A stretch of 64,000 bases of DNA from Pelagomonas calceolata (GCA_918797485.1 CAKKNE010000005.1:2108001-2172000), one strand, 5' to 3'; shown: positions 36,821-46,465, counted from the stretch's first letter. A program made the numbers and translations. The notes: generated by a model not told the origin, from the sequence alone.

Positions 36821-38011
36821 ATGGCCTACGCCACGCGCCGCCGCCGCCGCCGCAGCGCGAGGTCCAAGCGGCTCTGGCAGTCACTGCTGAGGCGCCTGCG
36901 CGGCCCACAGCTGAGCGCAGACGACCTGCGCACCTTCGAGGACACGGAAGTTGACGGTCGCGACCGGACCGACAGTGCCGCGCGGCTGCAGGCGCAGTGG
37001 GACGCTTCCGAGCGACCGGACCTCGACGCGCCACGAACCGAGGACGCCCAACCGGGCGAGCTCACGCTCGACGCGCACGGCCGCGTCGCCGTCGCCGACG
37101 CGCACAAATTGGACTACGGCTACCGCGTCTTCGATAACATCATAAAGGGCGCGGCGCTCGATGCGTTACGGGAGGCGTGCGGCGCGTGCTTCACGGCGCG
37201 AGAGAAGGAACGGGATAGCGCCTACAGCCGCGGGTCGACGTACTGGGTGCCCGCGGACGCGGACCGCGCTTCCCTATCCATCGTTGAGCGCGCCGCGCTC
37301 GACATTTTTGACTTGCACAGTAAAGGCGCGAGCTATATCCCCTCAAAATCGGGCGCCGAGTGGTGGACCTTGGATCTTGAAGATGGAAATGGAAGCGTGG
37401 CGTGGCACTTCGACCGCGACTACGCCGTCGAAGACGACGTGAACCTCGGGCCGCACGTCGCGACCGTCACGTACCTGACGTCGGCCGGCGCGCCCACCGT
37501 CGTCGTGCCGCTCGTCGCGCCGTCGGACTCTGCCGTGAAGCCCCGGGGCGCGGGCGGGGAAGTGTTCGCCTCGCTCCCCGTCGCGGGCAAGCACATGTCC
37601 TTCGACGGGCGCTACCTCCACGCCGCGCCGGAGGCCATTTATAGGAAGGAGTCCGACGAGAGGCGCGTCACGCTTTTAGTGAATGTCTGGCTCGACTGGC
37701 GGCCGGGCGACGCGGACCCGTTACCGAGCGCCGTGCGCTCGTCAATAATGCCCGCCGACGACTTCGGCGTGCGGCCGCTGCTGAGACCCCCTTCTCCCTT
37801 GGATTTCTCGGCCGAGCGGCGCGTCGTGGCGCTGCCCGTGCCGACGGAGCGATGTTCCAAGCCGCGCGCGTGGTCCTTCCGGGCCGGCGCCCACAGGACA
37901 CGTATCATCATGCGGCTGCCCGGCGCGCTCGTCGACGCGCCCGACGCGGTCGTGCTCTTCCAGGAGGCGCCCGGCGCGCCGGCGCTCGTCGAGGTGGCGC
38001 CCCGGACGTGA
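36821..38011 (+). CDS. 2-oxoglutarate/Fe(II) oxygenase-like protein
   Basis: 396 residues from ATG 36821. An Arg-rich N-terminus (MAYATRRRRRRSARSKR) precedes a jelly-roll region with WHFDRDY (His-x-Asp iron ligands), HVATVTYLTSAGAPTVVV, SFDGRYLHAAP (distal His) and RRVTLLVNVWLDWRP (Arg that holds 2-oxoglutarate). It should be an iron/2-oxoglutarate hydroxylase; the order resembles prolyl-4-hydroxylase-like proteins, and substrate is unknown. The C-terminal 90 residues form a second beta-rich segment I cannot place. Single exon. Confidence 0.78.
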   Translation: MAYATRRRRRRSARSKRLWQSLLRRLRGPQLSADDLRTFEDTEVDGRDRTDSAARLQAQWDASERPDLDAPRTEDAQPGELTLDAHGRVAVADAHKLDYGYRVFDNIIKGAALDALREACGACFTAREKERDSAYSRGSTYWVPADADRASLSIVERAALDIFDLHSKGASYIPSKSGAEWWTLDLEDGNGSVAWHFDRDYAVEDDVNLGPHVATVTYLTSAGAPTVVVPLVAPSDSAVKPRGAGGEVFASLPVAGKHMSFDGRYLHAAPEAIYRKESDERRVTLLVNVWLDWRPGDADPLPSAVRSSIMPADDFGVRPLLRPPSPLDFSAERRVVALPVPTERCSKPRAWSFRAGAHRTRIIMRLPGALVDAPDAVVLFQEAPGAPALVEVAPRT

Positions 38012-38261
38012 TATTCGTGTTCTGTGTCTCTCGTCTTCGGCGTCGCCTCGGCTGAGCAGCCTCAGGAGCTTCTACGCCGCGGCACTTTCTAACCGCCTAT
38101 TAAATGTTATGCCAGTGTACTTAGACCAATGACTCGGACTCGGACGTGCGAATAGTCTCCACGTGGATAACCGTCTGGACATGTGGACAAGGGGGAGGGA
38201 GAGAGGGAGCCGCTTCGGGAAGAAGCCGGGGCTCTGAGGAATCTCAACTCGAGGAAGTGGC

Positions 38262-39800
38262 CTAGAACTCGGCGAGCTTCGACGGGGCACCCTGGACAAC
38301 CTGGGGCTGGCCCATGATCACCGGAGCTTGCCCCGCCTGGACAATCTGGGGCTGGCCCATGATCACCTGAGGTTGCCCGCCCTGGACAACCTGGGGCTGG
38401 CCCATGATCACCTGAGGTTGCCCGCCCTGGACAACCTGGGGCTGGCCCATGATCACCTGAGGTTGCCCGCCCCCGGGCGATACGGGCGATACCATCATCA
38501 CTTGGGGTTGCATTCGTGGCAACTCCACCGCGGTCACGGGCGCAGCAGCTTGCGGGTCCGGGACGGCGCAGAGGAGCGCGACCCACACGAGAGTCGGGAA
38601 GAGCACCAGCCCTGCAAAAAACGTCGACCAGCCGGCCACCGTGTTGACGTGCGTAACGATCGAGTTGCAGTCTTCCGGGTCGTCCGCGTCCTCGCACTGC
38701 TCGTCGGCGTCGTCGTCCCACGGATTGCAATAGTTGATGCAGTCGTCTTGTGTCCTGAACGCGCGGCAGTGGTCGTCGTCGCCGCCGTCGTGCTGGCAGT
38801 CGTCGCCCCACTTCGAGTAGTACCACGTCGGGGCAACGTCAACGTCAACACCGCAGCCGTACTGGTACAACTGGCCCGGCCCGCCAGCGTTCCCATTCTC
38901 GTAGCCGAGCTCGCAATCGTCCGTCGGGCAGTTGCAGTATCCACCGGTCTCGTAGAAGAAATAGGCGCCGCGGCACCCATCCTGGCCGTCGTACGCGCGG
39001 ACGGCGGCGGCGCAGTCCTCGAGCGACGTCGACCCGCCCGAGAGCCATCGGTCCCCATACCAGCCGTCGTCCATGTGGATGTAGGACTCGCAGCCGCGGC
39101 CGGAGACGGCGACGTAGTCGCAGGTGTTCGAGCAGCACTGATACACTGACTCCTGGCCGTACGTGCCGACGCAATCGCCCCAACCCGACGAGCCCACCCA
39201 GTCAGCTTGCACCTCGTAGCCCGCCAGGCTGCACCCGCGGGCCTCGCCGCCCGGCGCACAACAATCGTTACCTATGTCGGTGCAGATGTCGCTTCGGCAC
39301 CCAGTGGCGAGACGGCGGCGGCGCTCGTCCGTCTCCGGCGCGTACGAAGACGCGAGACGGCGGCGGCGCTCGTCCGTCTCCGGAAGGTAGCACAGCGAGA
39401 AGGACGACGTCTTGCGCCCACACTCGGGATCATGATCTCCCCAGTCTGAGATGGAGGCGCACTCCACGGTACCTTCGCAATTGTGCTTGATGGCGGACCG
39501 CTGGCCCGTCGCGAGGACGATGAAGGTCACGAAGGCGAGGACGCAGTAGCCGACGGCGAGCCCCCCCGTGATCTTGCTGCCGCATGCGCGGCAGCACACG
39601 TAGGCCGAGGCGGCCGAGATGAGGTAAATGAGGAGGACGAAGTGGATCCAGTTGAAGGCCGCGTAGAGGCCCATCTCCGTCGCGGACGCGATGACCGCGC
39701 AGATGATACTGCCGACGAGGGAGATGATGGAGAGCACGAGGATGAAGATCCCGAAGCCGCGCTTGAGGGTACAGCAGCCTTCGGCATCGGCGTCCCCCAT
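38262..39800 (-). CDS. Multi-pass membrane protein with a Cys-rich loop and Gln/Pro/Val repeat tail
   Basis: 512 residues. Three N-terminal helices (about 14-110: FGIFILVLSIISLVGSIIC, IHFVLLIYLISAAS, VGYCVLAFVTFIVLAT) and one late helix (about 395-420: STFFAGLVLFPTLVWVALLC) flank a 280-residue loop with over 25 cysteines, several in CC pairs. The loop includes a duplicated APETDERRRRLA. The C-terminus has four copies of a 15-residue unit GQPQVIMGQPQVVQG. A surface or extracellular-matrix role is inferred from the Cys-rich loop. ATG 39800 is the first in frame; single exon. Confidence 0.75.
   Translation of the reverse strand: MGDADAEGCCTLKRGFGIFILVLSIISLVGSIICAVIASATEMGLYAAFNWIHFVLLIYLISAASAYVCCRACGSKITGGLAVGYCVLAFVTFIVLATGQRSAIKHNCEGTVECASISDWGDHDPECGRKTSSFSLCYLPETDERRRRLASSYAPETDERRRRLATGCRSDICTDIGNDCCAPGGEARGCSLAGYEVQADWVGSSGWGDCVGTYGQESVYQCCSNTCDYVAVSGRGCESYIHMDDGWYGDRWLSGGSTSLEDCAAAVRAYDGQDGCRGAYFFYETGGYCNCPTDDCELGYENGNAGGPGQLYQYGCGVDVDVAPTWYYSKWGDDCQHDGGDDDHCRAFRTQDDCINYCNPWDDDADEQCEDADDPEDCNSIVTHVNTVAGWSTFFAGLVLFPTLVWVALLCAVPDPQAAAPVTAVELPRMQPQVMMVSPVSPGGGQPQVIMGQPQVVQGGQPQVIMGQPQVVQGGQPQVIMGQPQIVQAGQAPVIMGQPQVVQGAPSKLAEF
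38285..38465 (-). repeat. In-frame 45-bp tandem repeat in the tail of the membrane protein
   Basis: About four copies of a 45-bp unit containing CCTGGGGCTGGCCCATGATC; the two central copies are identical. Encodes GQPQVIMGQPQVVQG. Confidence 0.85.
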
Positions 39801-39932
39801 GTTAAATTCGCGTTTGGAGTGCCCGGGCTGCCTTACGAGGGCAGCAACCCCCCCCCAGCCTTTACCCTTTCGTAAAACAGCTCGTAAACGCGAGGCAGAC
39901 GCTGCGCAAGCGTTAACCCAGGCACAGGGATG

Positions 39933-39966
39933 CCTAGTGTCTTACCTGTAAGTACAGGCCGCTAGC
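39933..39966 (+). promoter_or_regulatory. Promoter palindrome with an extra 9-10 bp
   Basis: CCTAGTGTCTTAC, then an insert CTGTAAGTA, then CAGGCCGCTAGC. Confidence 0.6.
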
Positions 39967-40133
39967 GCGCGATTTCCTCACGCGGGAGCCCTGGAAGCCG
40001 CGCCCCGGGACGGGATCTCCTCAAACTGGCTCATCAGGCATGATCGATTCCTTTCCTCCTAGCGCCAGCATCGGTTCCGAAACGCGGGGCCGAGAGAAGC
40101 GAACTTCCATTTACAAGCACCACATTTCCCGTA

Positions 40134-40161
40134 TAACATATCCCGTCGACGGGATATGTTA
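40134..40161. repeat. 28-bp perfect palindrome
   Basis: Arms TAACATATCCCGTC and GACGGGATATGTTA meet at the centre with no spacer, 137 bp upstream of ATG 40298. A dimeric regulator site or cruciform is possible. Confidence 0.7.
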
Positions 40162-40297
40162 GTCGTGCCTTGTCAAATACCTGGCTCGGTATCGGTACAA
40201 GTATCTCGTGTACAAGTAGTATCGCAGTATCGGGCGTTGCGCTGTTAACAGTGCACAAGGTTCACAAGGACAGCGGCAGAGCGGCACCAGAACGAAA

Positions 40298-40690
40298 ATG
40301 GTCAACTGTTGTTGTTCCGCCGGCAAATGCGGCTGCTGCGGGGACACCAAGTCCTGCTCCGAATGGTTTAGGAAGAAGCGGGGCTGTCATGTGGCCCTTA
40401 TCAGCATCATGTGGATTCTCGGGTTCATTATCGCGGCGCTTATGGGCGTTATGTGGCGCGGCGGGCCTGTCATCTGGACAATTATGGGCGTGATCGGCGC
40501 GCTCGCGTGCATGTTGTTCAGCGGCGGGGGCGCCTGCATGGGTTGCATGTGCGCGAACGACATCGCGCGGGAGGACGACGGAGGAGGTGCAAAGGTTGCT
40601 GAGGGCGGCGCGCCGCCGGTGGCGGAGGTTGACCTAGAGGCTGCGGAGCCTGCGGTGGCCGAGGAGCCCGCGGCGGCCGAGGAGCAGTGA
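40298..40690 (+). CDS. Small Cys-rich two-helix membrane protein
   Basis: 130 residues. Starts MVNCCCSAGKCGCCGDTKSC (seven Cys in the first 20), then two hydrophobic helices (about 32-50 and 57-75) joined by a short MWRGGPVIW turn, a CMGCMC motif and a Glu/Ala-rich acidic tail. The cysteine clusters could bind metal or be palmitoylated. No family recognised. A small surface or ER membrane protein is inferred. ATG 40298 is the first in frame. Confidence 0.65.
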   Translation: MVNCCCSAGKCGCCGDTKSCSEWFRKKRGCHVALISIMWILGFIIAALMGVMWRGGPVIWTIMGVIGALACMLFSGGGACMGCMCANDIAREDDGGGAKVAEGGAPPVAEVDLEAAEPAVAEEPAAAEEQ

Positions 40691-41207
40691 CTTCGATGCT
40701 CCAGCTACCCCCTGCCCTTACTTGCTACTATTGCCCCGTCCCCGCTCTGATCCGAGATTTCCCTAAGCCCCTCTCGTAAGAATCTTCACTCTCGCAAAAC
40801 CCCACCCCCCCTCGCGAGCGGCGGCCGACGGGGCACCGAATCCTTCGAGTCACCCAGACACGGTTCGACGTCGCCTCATTCCCATTCTTGATTTCCCACC
40901 CCCTCCCCTCCGGTGGCGTAACTGCTTTTACCAGCCGCGCCTGCGCCCGTGTCCATCGCTGGGTCCCTCCGGGAAACTGCCGGGATCTCACTGATTCTCA
41001 GATTAATAAGCACGCGCCGTGGAGCTAGGCCGCCTGAAAGTAAAAGTCGGTATCAAACTCGTATCAGTATCGTACGGTACGTTCGGTTTCGAAACCCCCC
41101 CTATCATCAGAGATATCGATAGACTCTAGTGATAGATGAGCAGCCATCACTGGCCCATCAGATTACGAGAGGCTCTGGGAGACAGAAGACAGGCAGCCCG
41201 CCGGACG
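40691..41207. other. Intergenic gap with no gene seen
   Basis: 517 bp. Pyrimidine-rich first half, then repeated GTATC words (41049-41075) near CGTACGGTACG. Frames here are short and not credible. Confidence 0.4.
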
Positions 41208-43671
41208 ATGCGTTCCGTCCTCGTCGTCCTCGCGCTTTGGGACGCGGGAGCTGCGGCGGACCTCGCCGCCCTCGCCCCGTTCGCCCCGGAGGAGCATGCT
41301 CCCGCCGTCAAGCGCAGCGCGGAGAGGGCAGCCAAAGCGTCGCGGCTCGTCGCGGATCACGGTCATTTGCTTCCCCCCGACCTGCGCGAGAAGGCCCACG
41401 ACCTCTTGAATGAGCACGACTTCCGCGTGCACGCGGCGCTCGACAGCGCGAGGCCGGGCCCGGCGCTCGCGGCTATCCAGAAGAAGGAATCAGGGTACCT
41501 CAAGGCCTTCCAGAAGCTCGGCGGGGAGAGAGCGGCGACGAAGGCGAAACAGCTGCCGAAAGACGAAGAGCGCAGAAAGCTCCGCGCGACGCGCGACGTG
41601 CTCCGAGCGGCGACGGGCCTCGACGCCGAGGAACCAGTCTGGGGCGCGCCGTTCCGCGCGCTCGAAGCGCTGTTCGGCGAGGGCCACGCGCCCATGGAGG
41701 CGCTCGGCGTTTCGGCCAAGTTCTTCGAGGACGGAACTGCTCTAACAAAGCGCTACCACGTCGCGCTTTCTCCGCCATGCGACTGCTGGACCTTCGGGCG
41801 CGAGGCGGTCGTCGAGCAGGCGAAAAGCGTCGCCGAATCCCTGAAAGCGCCGCCGCTCGTCGAAGCCTGGCTCGATTCCATCGCGGCCGACGACACGGGA
41901 AAGCTGCCGAGCGTCGGCTTCGGCGTGTCGGCCGAGGATGGCGCGTGCAAGCTCTACGTCCTGAACTATGGCGGCAACGAACTCCCGCCGCTGCCGCTCC
42001 TCGATTCGTTACCGCAGACCGCGCGCAAGCCAGACCGCGCGTCGTCGGTGCTGGTCTCGGTCGAGTGGAAGTTCGGCGACATGAAAACTCAACAGATGCG
42101 CCAGTACGCCGTCGAGGCCTCTGCGGACGACGTAGCGGTGGCGCGCCACACGCAGGACGAGCGCTTCGCCGGCGACGAGCTCGTGGCGGCACTCGACGGC
42201 ACGTTCGGGGTCAAGCAGAGCGAGGACATCGCCGTGACGGCGCCGTTTCAATACGTCGGAGACGCGACGCCGCTCGTCGCCGCGCCGCTCTCGAAGTCGG
42301 GCCTCAAGCTGAAGCCCCAGGATGGCGGCATCGACTCGAACGCCGAGACGGATGCAAAACTGGCGGTTCTGTTGAAAGACGCGGCGCCGGGCGCCGGAGC
42401 TTGGCTCGACCGGTCGCGCGTCGTAAGACACGCGCTTTCCAACGTCCAGTTCGGCGAGGCCTTCGTCACGTTGTACAGACATCCGACGGTCTTCGGTTTC
42501 GTGGACCCGTCCTCGGCGCCGCAGCACCTCGCGCTCCGAAACGCGCTCACTAAGCGGGCGGGCGCGTCGCGCCGGCGCCTCTCCGGAACGACGCCCTGCG
42601 ACGAGGCCGAAGAACTCTTCATGGACCGAGCCGTCGGCGACTCAGGGTTCGATGTTCATTCAATACAACGATGGCGTGAAGGTTCACGACTCGACGTCCA
42701 CACAGGTCTGGGGCAGCGAGGATTCGGACTGCGCAGACGACAAGGAGAAGGCCGAGAATGCGGGGAAGTGCCCGAGCTCGTGCCAGAGGGACATCGACTG
42801 CCTCATCGCCTCGTGCTCGGACTGCGCTGTCGTGGACGTTGTTTGCGACGAAAAAATCGACACCGCCGCGTATCCCCAGCTCGCGGGCCAAGCGACTGAC
42901 GAGGATGGAAATAATCGAACATACAGTGACCTAGACCTCGCCGATGTTCCGGCGGAAAAGAAGCTCCAGGCTCCGTACGGGGACAGCGGGCTGTTCGACA
43001 CGATGAATCTCTGGGGCCCCGAGGGCTGCCGGTACCCCTACTACGGCTACCTCCCGGACGCTCCGCTCTGCAACGAGTGCTCGTCCTTGGCCGAGGCAAA
43101 GGAGGACGTGCTCAAAGGCCTGTGGGATGGCCCGTGCAACTCGGAAGACCCGCCGACGTGGGACGACGATGAGGGGCCCTACACCGAGTACACCCCGCCC
43201 ACCCCCGCGAACTACCCCGGCTGTGGCTGCGACTGCGCGGACTTCCTTCGCCGCGACATCTCGGCGCAGTGCACGCCGACCTCCTGTATCCATGTCGCCC
43301 AACAGTACGCGCCCGCCAACTCCGTTTGTGCCGGCTCCGACGTCAAGTGGGACACGGTCTCCGGGTGCACCGATGAATACGGCACCGGGACGCAGTTCGA
43401 CTCGACGTGGTCGGGTGACGCGTGTCTGGACTCCACGGGGGCCACAACGGTAGTCCAGGATGCCTCCGCGACGTGCTACCAGACACAGGCCTCGATCTCT
43501 GAAGCAGATCTGGTAGACTACAAGGCGAACCCGAAACAATGCGCTGCTAAGCCCATCTCGGCCGCGGCCGCGACCGCGACCGGGCCGGTCGCGGCCGCGG
43601 CCGCGGCCGCGACCGGCCCCGCGATCTCGGCGGTCCTCGCTCTCGTCGGCGCCGTCGCGCTCGGGCCGTGA
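41208..43671 (+). CDS. Secreted or GPI-anchored Cys-rich surface protein
   Basis: Exons 41208-42632 and 42706-43671 give 796 residues. Signal peptide MRSVLVVLALWDAGAAADLA; an alpha-helical charged region (about 30-155); a large domain (about 160-465) without a family I know; then after the intron a Cys-rich half with about 25 cysteines (SEDSDCADD, CQRDIDCLIASCSDC, CGCDCADF, CIHVAQQ) that suggests disulfide-bonded extracellular modules. The C-terminus has Ala/Thr-Gly repeats and a short hydrophobic end (AISAVLALVGAVALGP), fitting a GPI signal. The frame is continuous only with the 73-bp intron removed. Confidence 0.75.
42633..42705 (+). mobile_element. Introner-like intron of the surface-protein gene (73 bp)
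   Basis: GTCGGCGAC donor side, GACGTCCACACAG acceptor, restart GTCTGGGG. Includes CAACGATGGCGTG, a core variant. 73 bp is 1 mod 3, which is exactly what joins the two frames. Confidence 0.75.
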
Positions 43672-43917
43672 GCCGTCCCCATCGAGCCCCGGCTTTCCGC
43701 CCCATCGTACATATCTCGCGAGTCACCCATGTGGAGCATACTACTCCGCACCATGTCCAATGTCTAAGTACAAGGCTTTTTGTCTAATGAAATGTTCGGT
43801 TAAATGGGAGTCTGCTAGCGAGCGGCAGATTAGTAACGAGCCGCCGAGGTCGTATATACAAACGGAATGACGAATGACGACGCGCGCGGGGGAATGGAGT
43901 CAGGGCTTCTCGACGAG

Positions 43918-45222
43918 TCATGGCGGGAGCCTCTCGTCGACGAAGGGCGTCCCGCACGAAGTGCAGAAGTCCGCGCCGCAGGCGCGCGCTGCTCCGCACT
44001 GGGTGCAGAACGCTGCGGTCTCGCGACGGGCGAGTTCCACCACAGGTGCTAGCCACGTCGCTCTTTTCGAAAGACGGTAGTAGAACGCGCCGCCGGCGAC
44101 CACCGCCGCCAGGAAAACGACGCCGACGAGAAGGCCGATCGAAGCGCCGTCGAGGACCTCGTCCGAACCGCCGCTGGAACTGCCGCTGGAGCCACCCGCA
44201 GGCGCGCTCGTCGGCCGCAGCGTCGGGGTGCTGGGCGCTGGCGTCGGTGCCGGCGGTAGACCCGCGATGACACTAGGTACTTCGCCGAGGAGGTCCCAGG
44301 AGGACGCGTCGCTCGTCGTATCGTCCGACTGGATCACGAACACGGCGTCGTGGTCAGGGTAGATCGCGACGAACTGCCCATTATAACCGATTGCCAAGTA
44401 TGACGCCTCGTCCCGCGGGAGCCACCAGAGATACCCGTAGCCGGCCCAGCCCGGGTCGCCGCTCGTGGAATCGGTGAACGTGTCGGCGGCCCAGGCCGGC
44501 GTCACGAGGTCGTCGCCGCCCTGGAGCATGAGCTGGCCGAGCTTGAGCATCTGCCTCGCGCACATGTACAGACCGAACGCGCCGTACGACACGCCTTCGC
44601 TGTTCGCGTCCCAGGCCAACTCCGAGGGGTCTACGCCCAGCGCGGGGAAGACGTTCTGCGATGCATAGGCGAGCGGTGTCAGGCCGGTCAACTCATAGAC
44701 CACGTACGACAACAAGTGGTGATTCTGGTAATTGAACCGCCCGGTCTCGGATGCGACAAAAGTACCAAAATTGAGCGCGCCGACGAGGCCGCCCAAGTAG
44801 TGCTCAAACAGCCAGCCGTCCTCCTCGAAGCCGCTCTCCATCTGTAGAATGTCCTCGACGGTGACGAGCTTCTTCGCCGCGGCGTCGGAGACCTGCGTCC
44901 AGTCGACGGCGTCGAAGAGCTCGCCCAGCGTCGACTGCCGCGTGAGGAGGCCGTCCTTCTCCAGCGTGCCAATGATGAGGCTCATCCAAGATTTGGTGAC
45001 GGACCAGAGCGCTGCCGTCGAGGACTCATCGCGGCCGGCTCGATAGTATTCACTGACAAAGCGGCCGCCATGCACCAACGCGTACGATAGGATGTCGCTG
45101 GCGACCGCTGCGTCGAGCCTCGCCTCGGCCTCTGCGTTGGTATCAACGACCCAGTCCTGGGACAGGTCGACCACCGTGGTGCCGACACACGCACAGGCTA
45201 GCCATGCCATTCGCCACAGCAT
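43918..45222 (-). CDS. Membrane-anchored beta-lactamase-like serine hydrolase with a zinc-ribbon tail
   Basis: 434 residues from ATG 45222 (the longer frame starts at GTG; another ATG lies at 45210). Signal-like start, then the class C beta-lactamase/penicillin-binding fold: SVTKS (Ser 74 - Lys 77), the Tyr-x-Asn-like YQNHH, GWAGYGYLWWLP and GQFVAIYP. A Pro/Thr/Ser/Gly linker leads to a transmembrane helix (about 360-382) and a double-CxxC tail CTQCGAARACGADFCTSCG. Eukaryotic relatives (LACTB and esterases) are proteases or esterases; antibiotic resistance is unlikely. Topology puts the hydrolase outside and the ribbon inside the cell. Confidence 0.82.
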   Translation of the reverse strand: MLWRMAWLACACVGTTVVDLSQDWVVDTNAEAEARLDAAVASDILSYALVHGGRFVSEYYRAGRDESSTAALWSVTKSWMSLIIGTLEKDGLLTRQSTLGELFDAVDWTQVSDAAAKKLVTVEDILQMESGFEEDGWLFEHYLGGLVGALNFGTFVASETGRFNYQNHHLLSYVVYELTGLTPLAYASQNVFPALGVDPSELAWDANSEGVSYGAFGLYMCARQMLKLGQLMLQGGDDLVTPAWAADTFTDSTSGDPGWAGYGYLWWLPRDEASYLAIGYNGQFVAIYPDHDAVFVIQSDDTTSDASSWDLLGEVPSVIAGLPPAPTPAPSTPTLRPTSAPAGGSSGSSSGGSDEVLDGASIGLLVGVVFLAAVVAGGAFYYRLSKRATWLAPVVELARRETAAFCTQCGAARACGADFCTSCGTPFVDERLPP

Positions 45223-45614
45223 CACTACGGCATTGCTTCATCAAGGGCAGCCTCTGTGCCGCTGGCGCGCCGAGGATGGCGAGTTCGTCCTGGGCGACGT
45301 CAAGACGATTGGCTTCGGCAAGACGCGTTACTGGGGCCGAAGCCCCGCGTCGACGCGCGCCGTGGACGCCCGGGCCACGCAGTGGCGCCGCCTGATGTGC
45401 ACACCGTGTGCCGACCCGACATCATCTCGCCACATTGCGTTGCAGCGGTCGTCGACGCAAGCTAGGACTGGATAGAGACCGAGCGCGCCCGGAAGCATCT
45501 CCCGGCAGCCCAAAGGCCGACGTTGAACAAGCTCTCTGCGCTGCGGGCTCTGATTGCTGAATTGCTGATTGCTGCCCGCGCGGCGCCAACCATTCACAAG
45601 ACGCACCGAGTAGC
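45223..45614. other. Divergent intergenic region with a possible gene remnant
   Basis: 392 bp. A plus-strand frame at about 45240-45475 reads PLCRWRAEDGEFVLGDVK then GFGKTRYWG, which looks coding but has no start, no full domain and no visible partner. I treat it as a possible remnant. No promoter palindrome. Confidence 0.35.
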
Positions 45615-46292
45615 ATGAGGTGCGCTGCTCTATGCCTCGCGCTCCTGGCCGCTCCCGCGGTGGCTCAGTACAGCCACGTCTGCGCGACGCCCGCAAACTA
45701 CCAGGGGAGCGCAATGTACGCTTGTCCTACCTGTAGCAGCGTGACGTGTGATGTAATGATGGCCCAATACACGAGCAGCGGCCAGACCCTGGCGGGTAAG
45801 GACTTTTCGTCCGCCTTCTCGTGCTCGGGCGAAACGCACATGGTCAGGGTCACTGTCGACGATATAGCAAAATATTGCTGCGGCACCGGCGACGCCGCTT
45901 CGCAGCGCAGCGCGTGCTGGGTCGACCACAGCTACCTCTGCGCGGACCCTTCGACCTGGGCGCCGTCCACCGTGTCCGACCAACAAGCTGGGACGACCTG
46001 CATTCAGCTCATGAATTACCTCACCCAAGAACCCGGAGAAGGCTTGGAAGGCGACGACTTTTCGAGCGCCTCAACTGCGAGGGAGTCCTGCACCAAAAGT
46101 CCAGCGCCAGGAAAAGACCCTAGATGGGCGATGGTCCATCACGTTGGGGTCGATTTGAAGTGCTGCTCCTCCGGCGACTCCGTCTGCTCCGACATCTATT
46201 CCGATGTTGTCGACTCCGCCACATTGGGCGGCCGCGTCGCTTCGGCGGTCGGCGCGGTGTCCGTTTTCGCCGTTCTCTTGGGACTGCATTGA
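45615..46292 (+). CDS. Secreted, probably GPI-anchored protein of two Cys-rich repeats
   Basis: 225 residues. Signal peptide MRCAALCLALLAAPAVAQ, cleaved after VAQ. Two modules (about 21-105 and 106-200) share C.TP/CADPS, a TC...M...T segment, GKDFSSAF / GDDFSSAS, a CSG / ESC cysteine, KYCCGTGD / LKCCSSGD and a final Cys. A hydrophobic tail (VASAVGAVSVFAVLLGLH) suggests a GPI signal. No family recognised; secretion and surface placement are inferred. ATG 45615 is the first in frame. Confidence 0.75.
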   Translation: MRCAALCLALLAAPAVAQYSHVCATPANYQGSAMYACPTCSSVTCDVMMAQYTSSGQTLAGKDFSSAFSCSGETHMVRVTVDDIAKYCCGTGDAASQRSACWVDHSYLCADPSTWAPSTVSDQQAGTTCIQLMNYLTQEPGEGLEGDDFSSASTARESCTKSPAPGKDPRWAMVHHVGVDLKCCSSGDSVCSDIYSDVVDSATLGGRVASAVGAVSVFAVLLGLH

Positions 46293-46420
46293 AAGGGTCG
46301 TTACCCCCGTGTTTACTCTTCCGCCGTCGTCGAGAAGCAGTCGAAACGTTCGAGAATCAAAGTTTACGGTTCGTAGGACATCACGCACACCTCCGTCGTT
46401 ACCCCCTCCATCCTCGATTA

Positions 46421-46432
46421 CTAGTAATTTAT
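46421..46432. repeat. ATTACTAGTAAT palindrome between convergent genes
   Basis: Twelve-base perfect palindrome followed by TTATTTATTTATC; similar ACTAGT palindromes sit in other convergent gaps. Confidence 0.4.
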
Positions 46433-46465
46433 TTATTTATCACAGTAAACTTGAAAATCACCAGT

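Larger units (their letters stand above)
39801..40297. other. Divergent intergenic region with two palindromes
   Basis: 497 bp. Holds an expanded copy of the promoter palindrome (39933-39966) and a 28-bp perfect palindrome (40134-40161). A/T content is higher near 40180-40260, with several GTATC words. No gene. Confidence 0.5.

Noticed and set aside
38285-38465. Regular repeats that could suggest a CRISPR array
   Set aside because: Repeats are contiguous and in frame with no variable spacers, in a eukaryotic gene.
38328-39149. 273-residue plus-strand frame with Leu-rich repeats
   Set aside because: Reverse reading of the 45-bp tandem repeat; the minus-strand frame has helices, cysteines and a proper ATG.
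42633-42645. A 13-bp GT...AG segment as the intron of the surface-protein gene
   Set aside because: Too short for splicing; the 73-bp intron with CACACAG end restores the frame and has introner features.
45092-45475. Plus-strand frame with GEFVLGDVKTIGFGKTRYWG
   Set aside because: Looks coding for about 60 residues, but starts inside the hydrolase gene and has no complete domain; at most a remnant.
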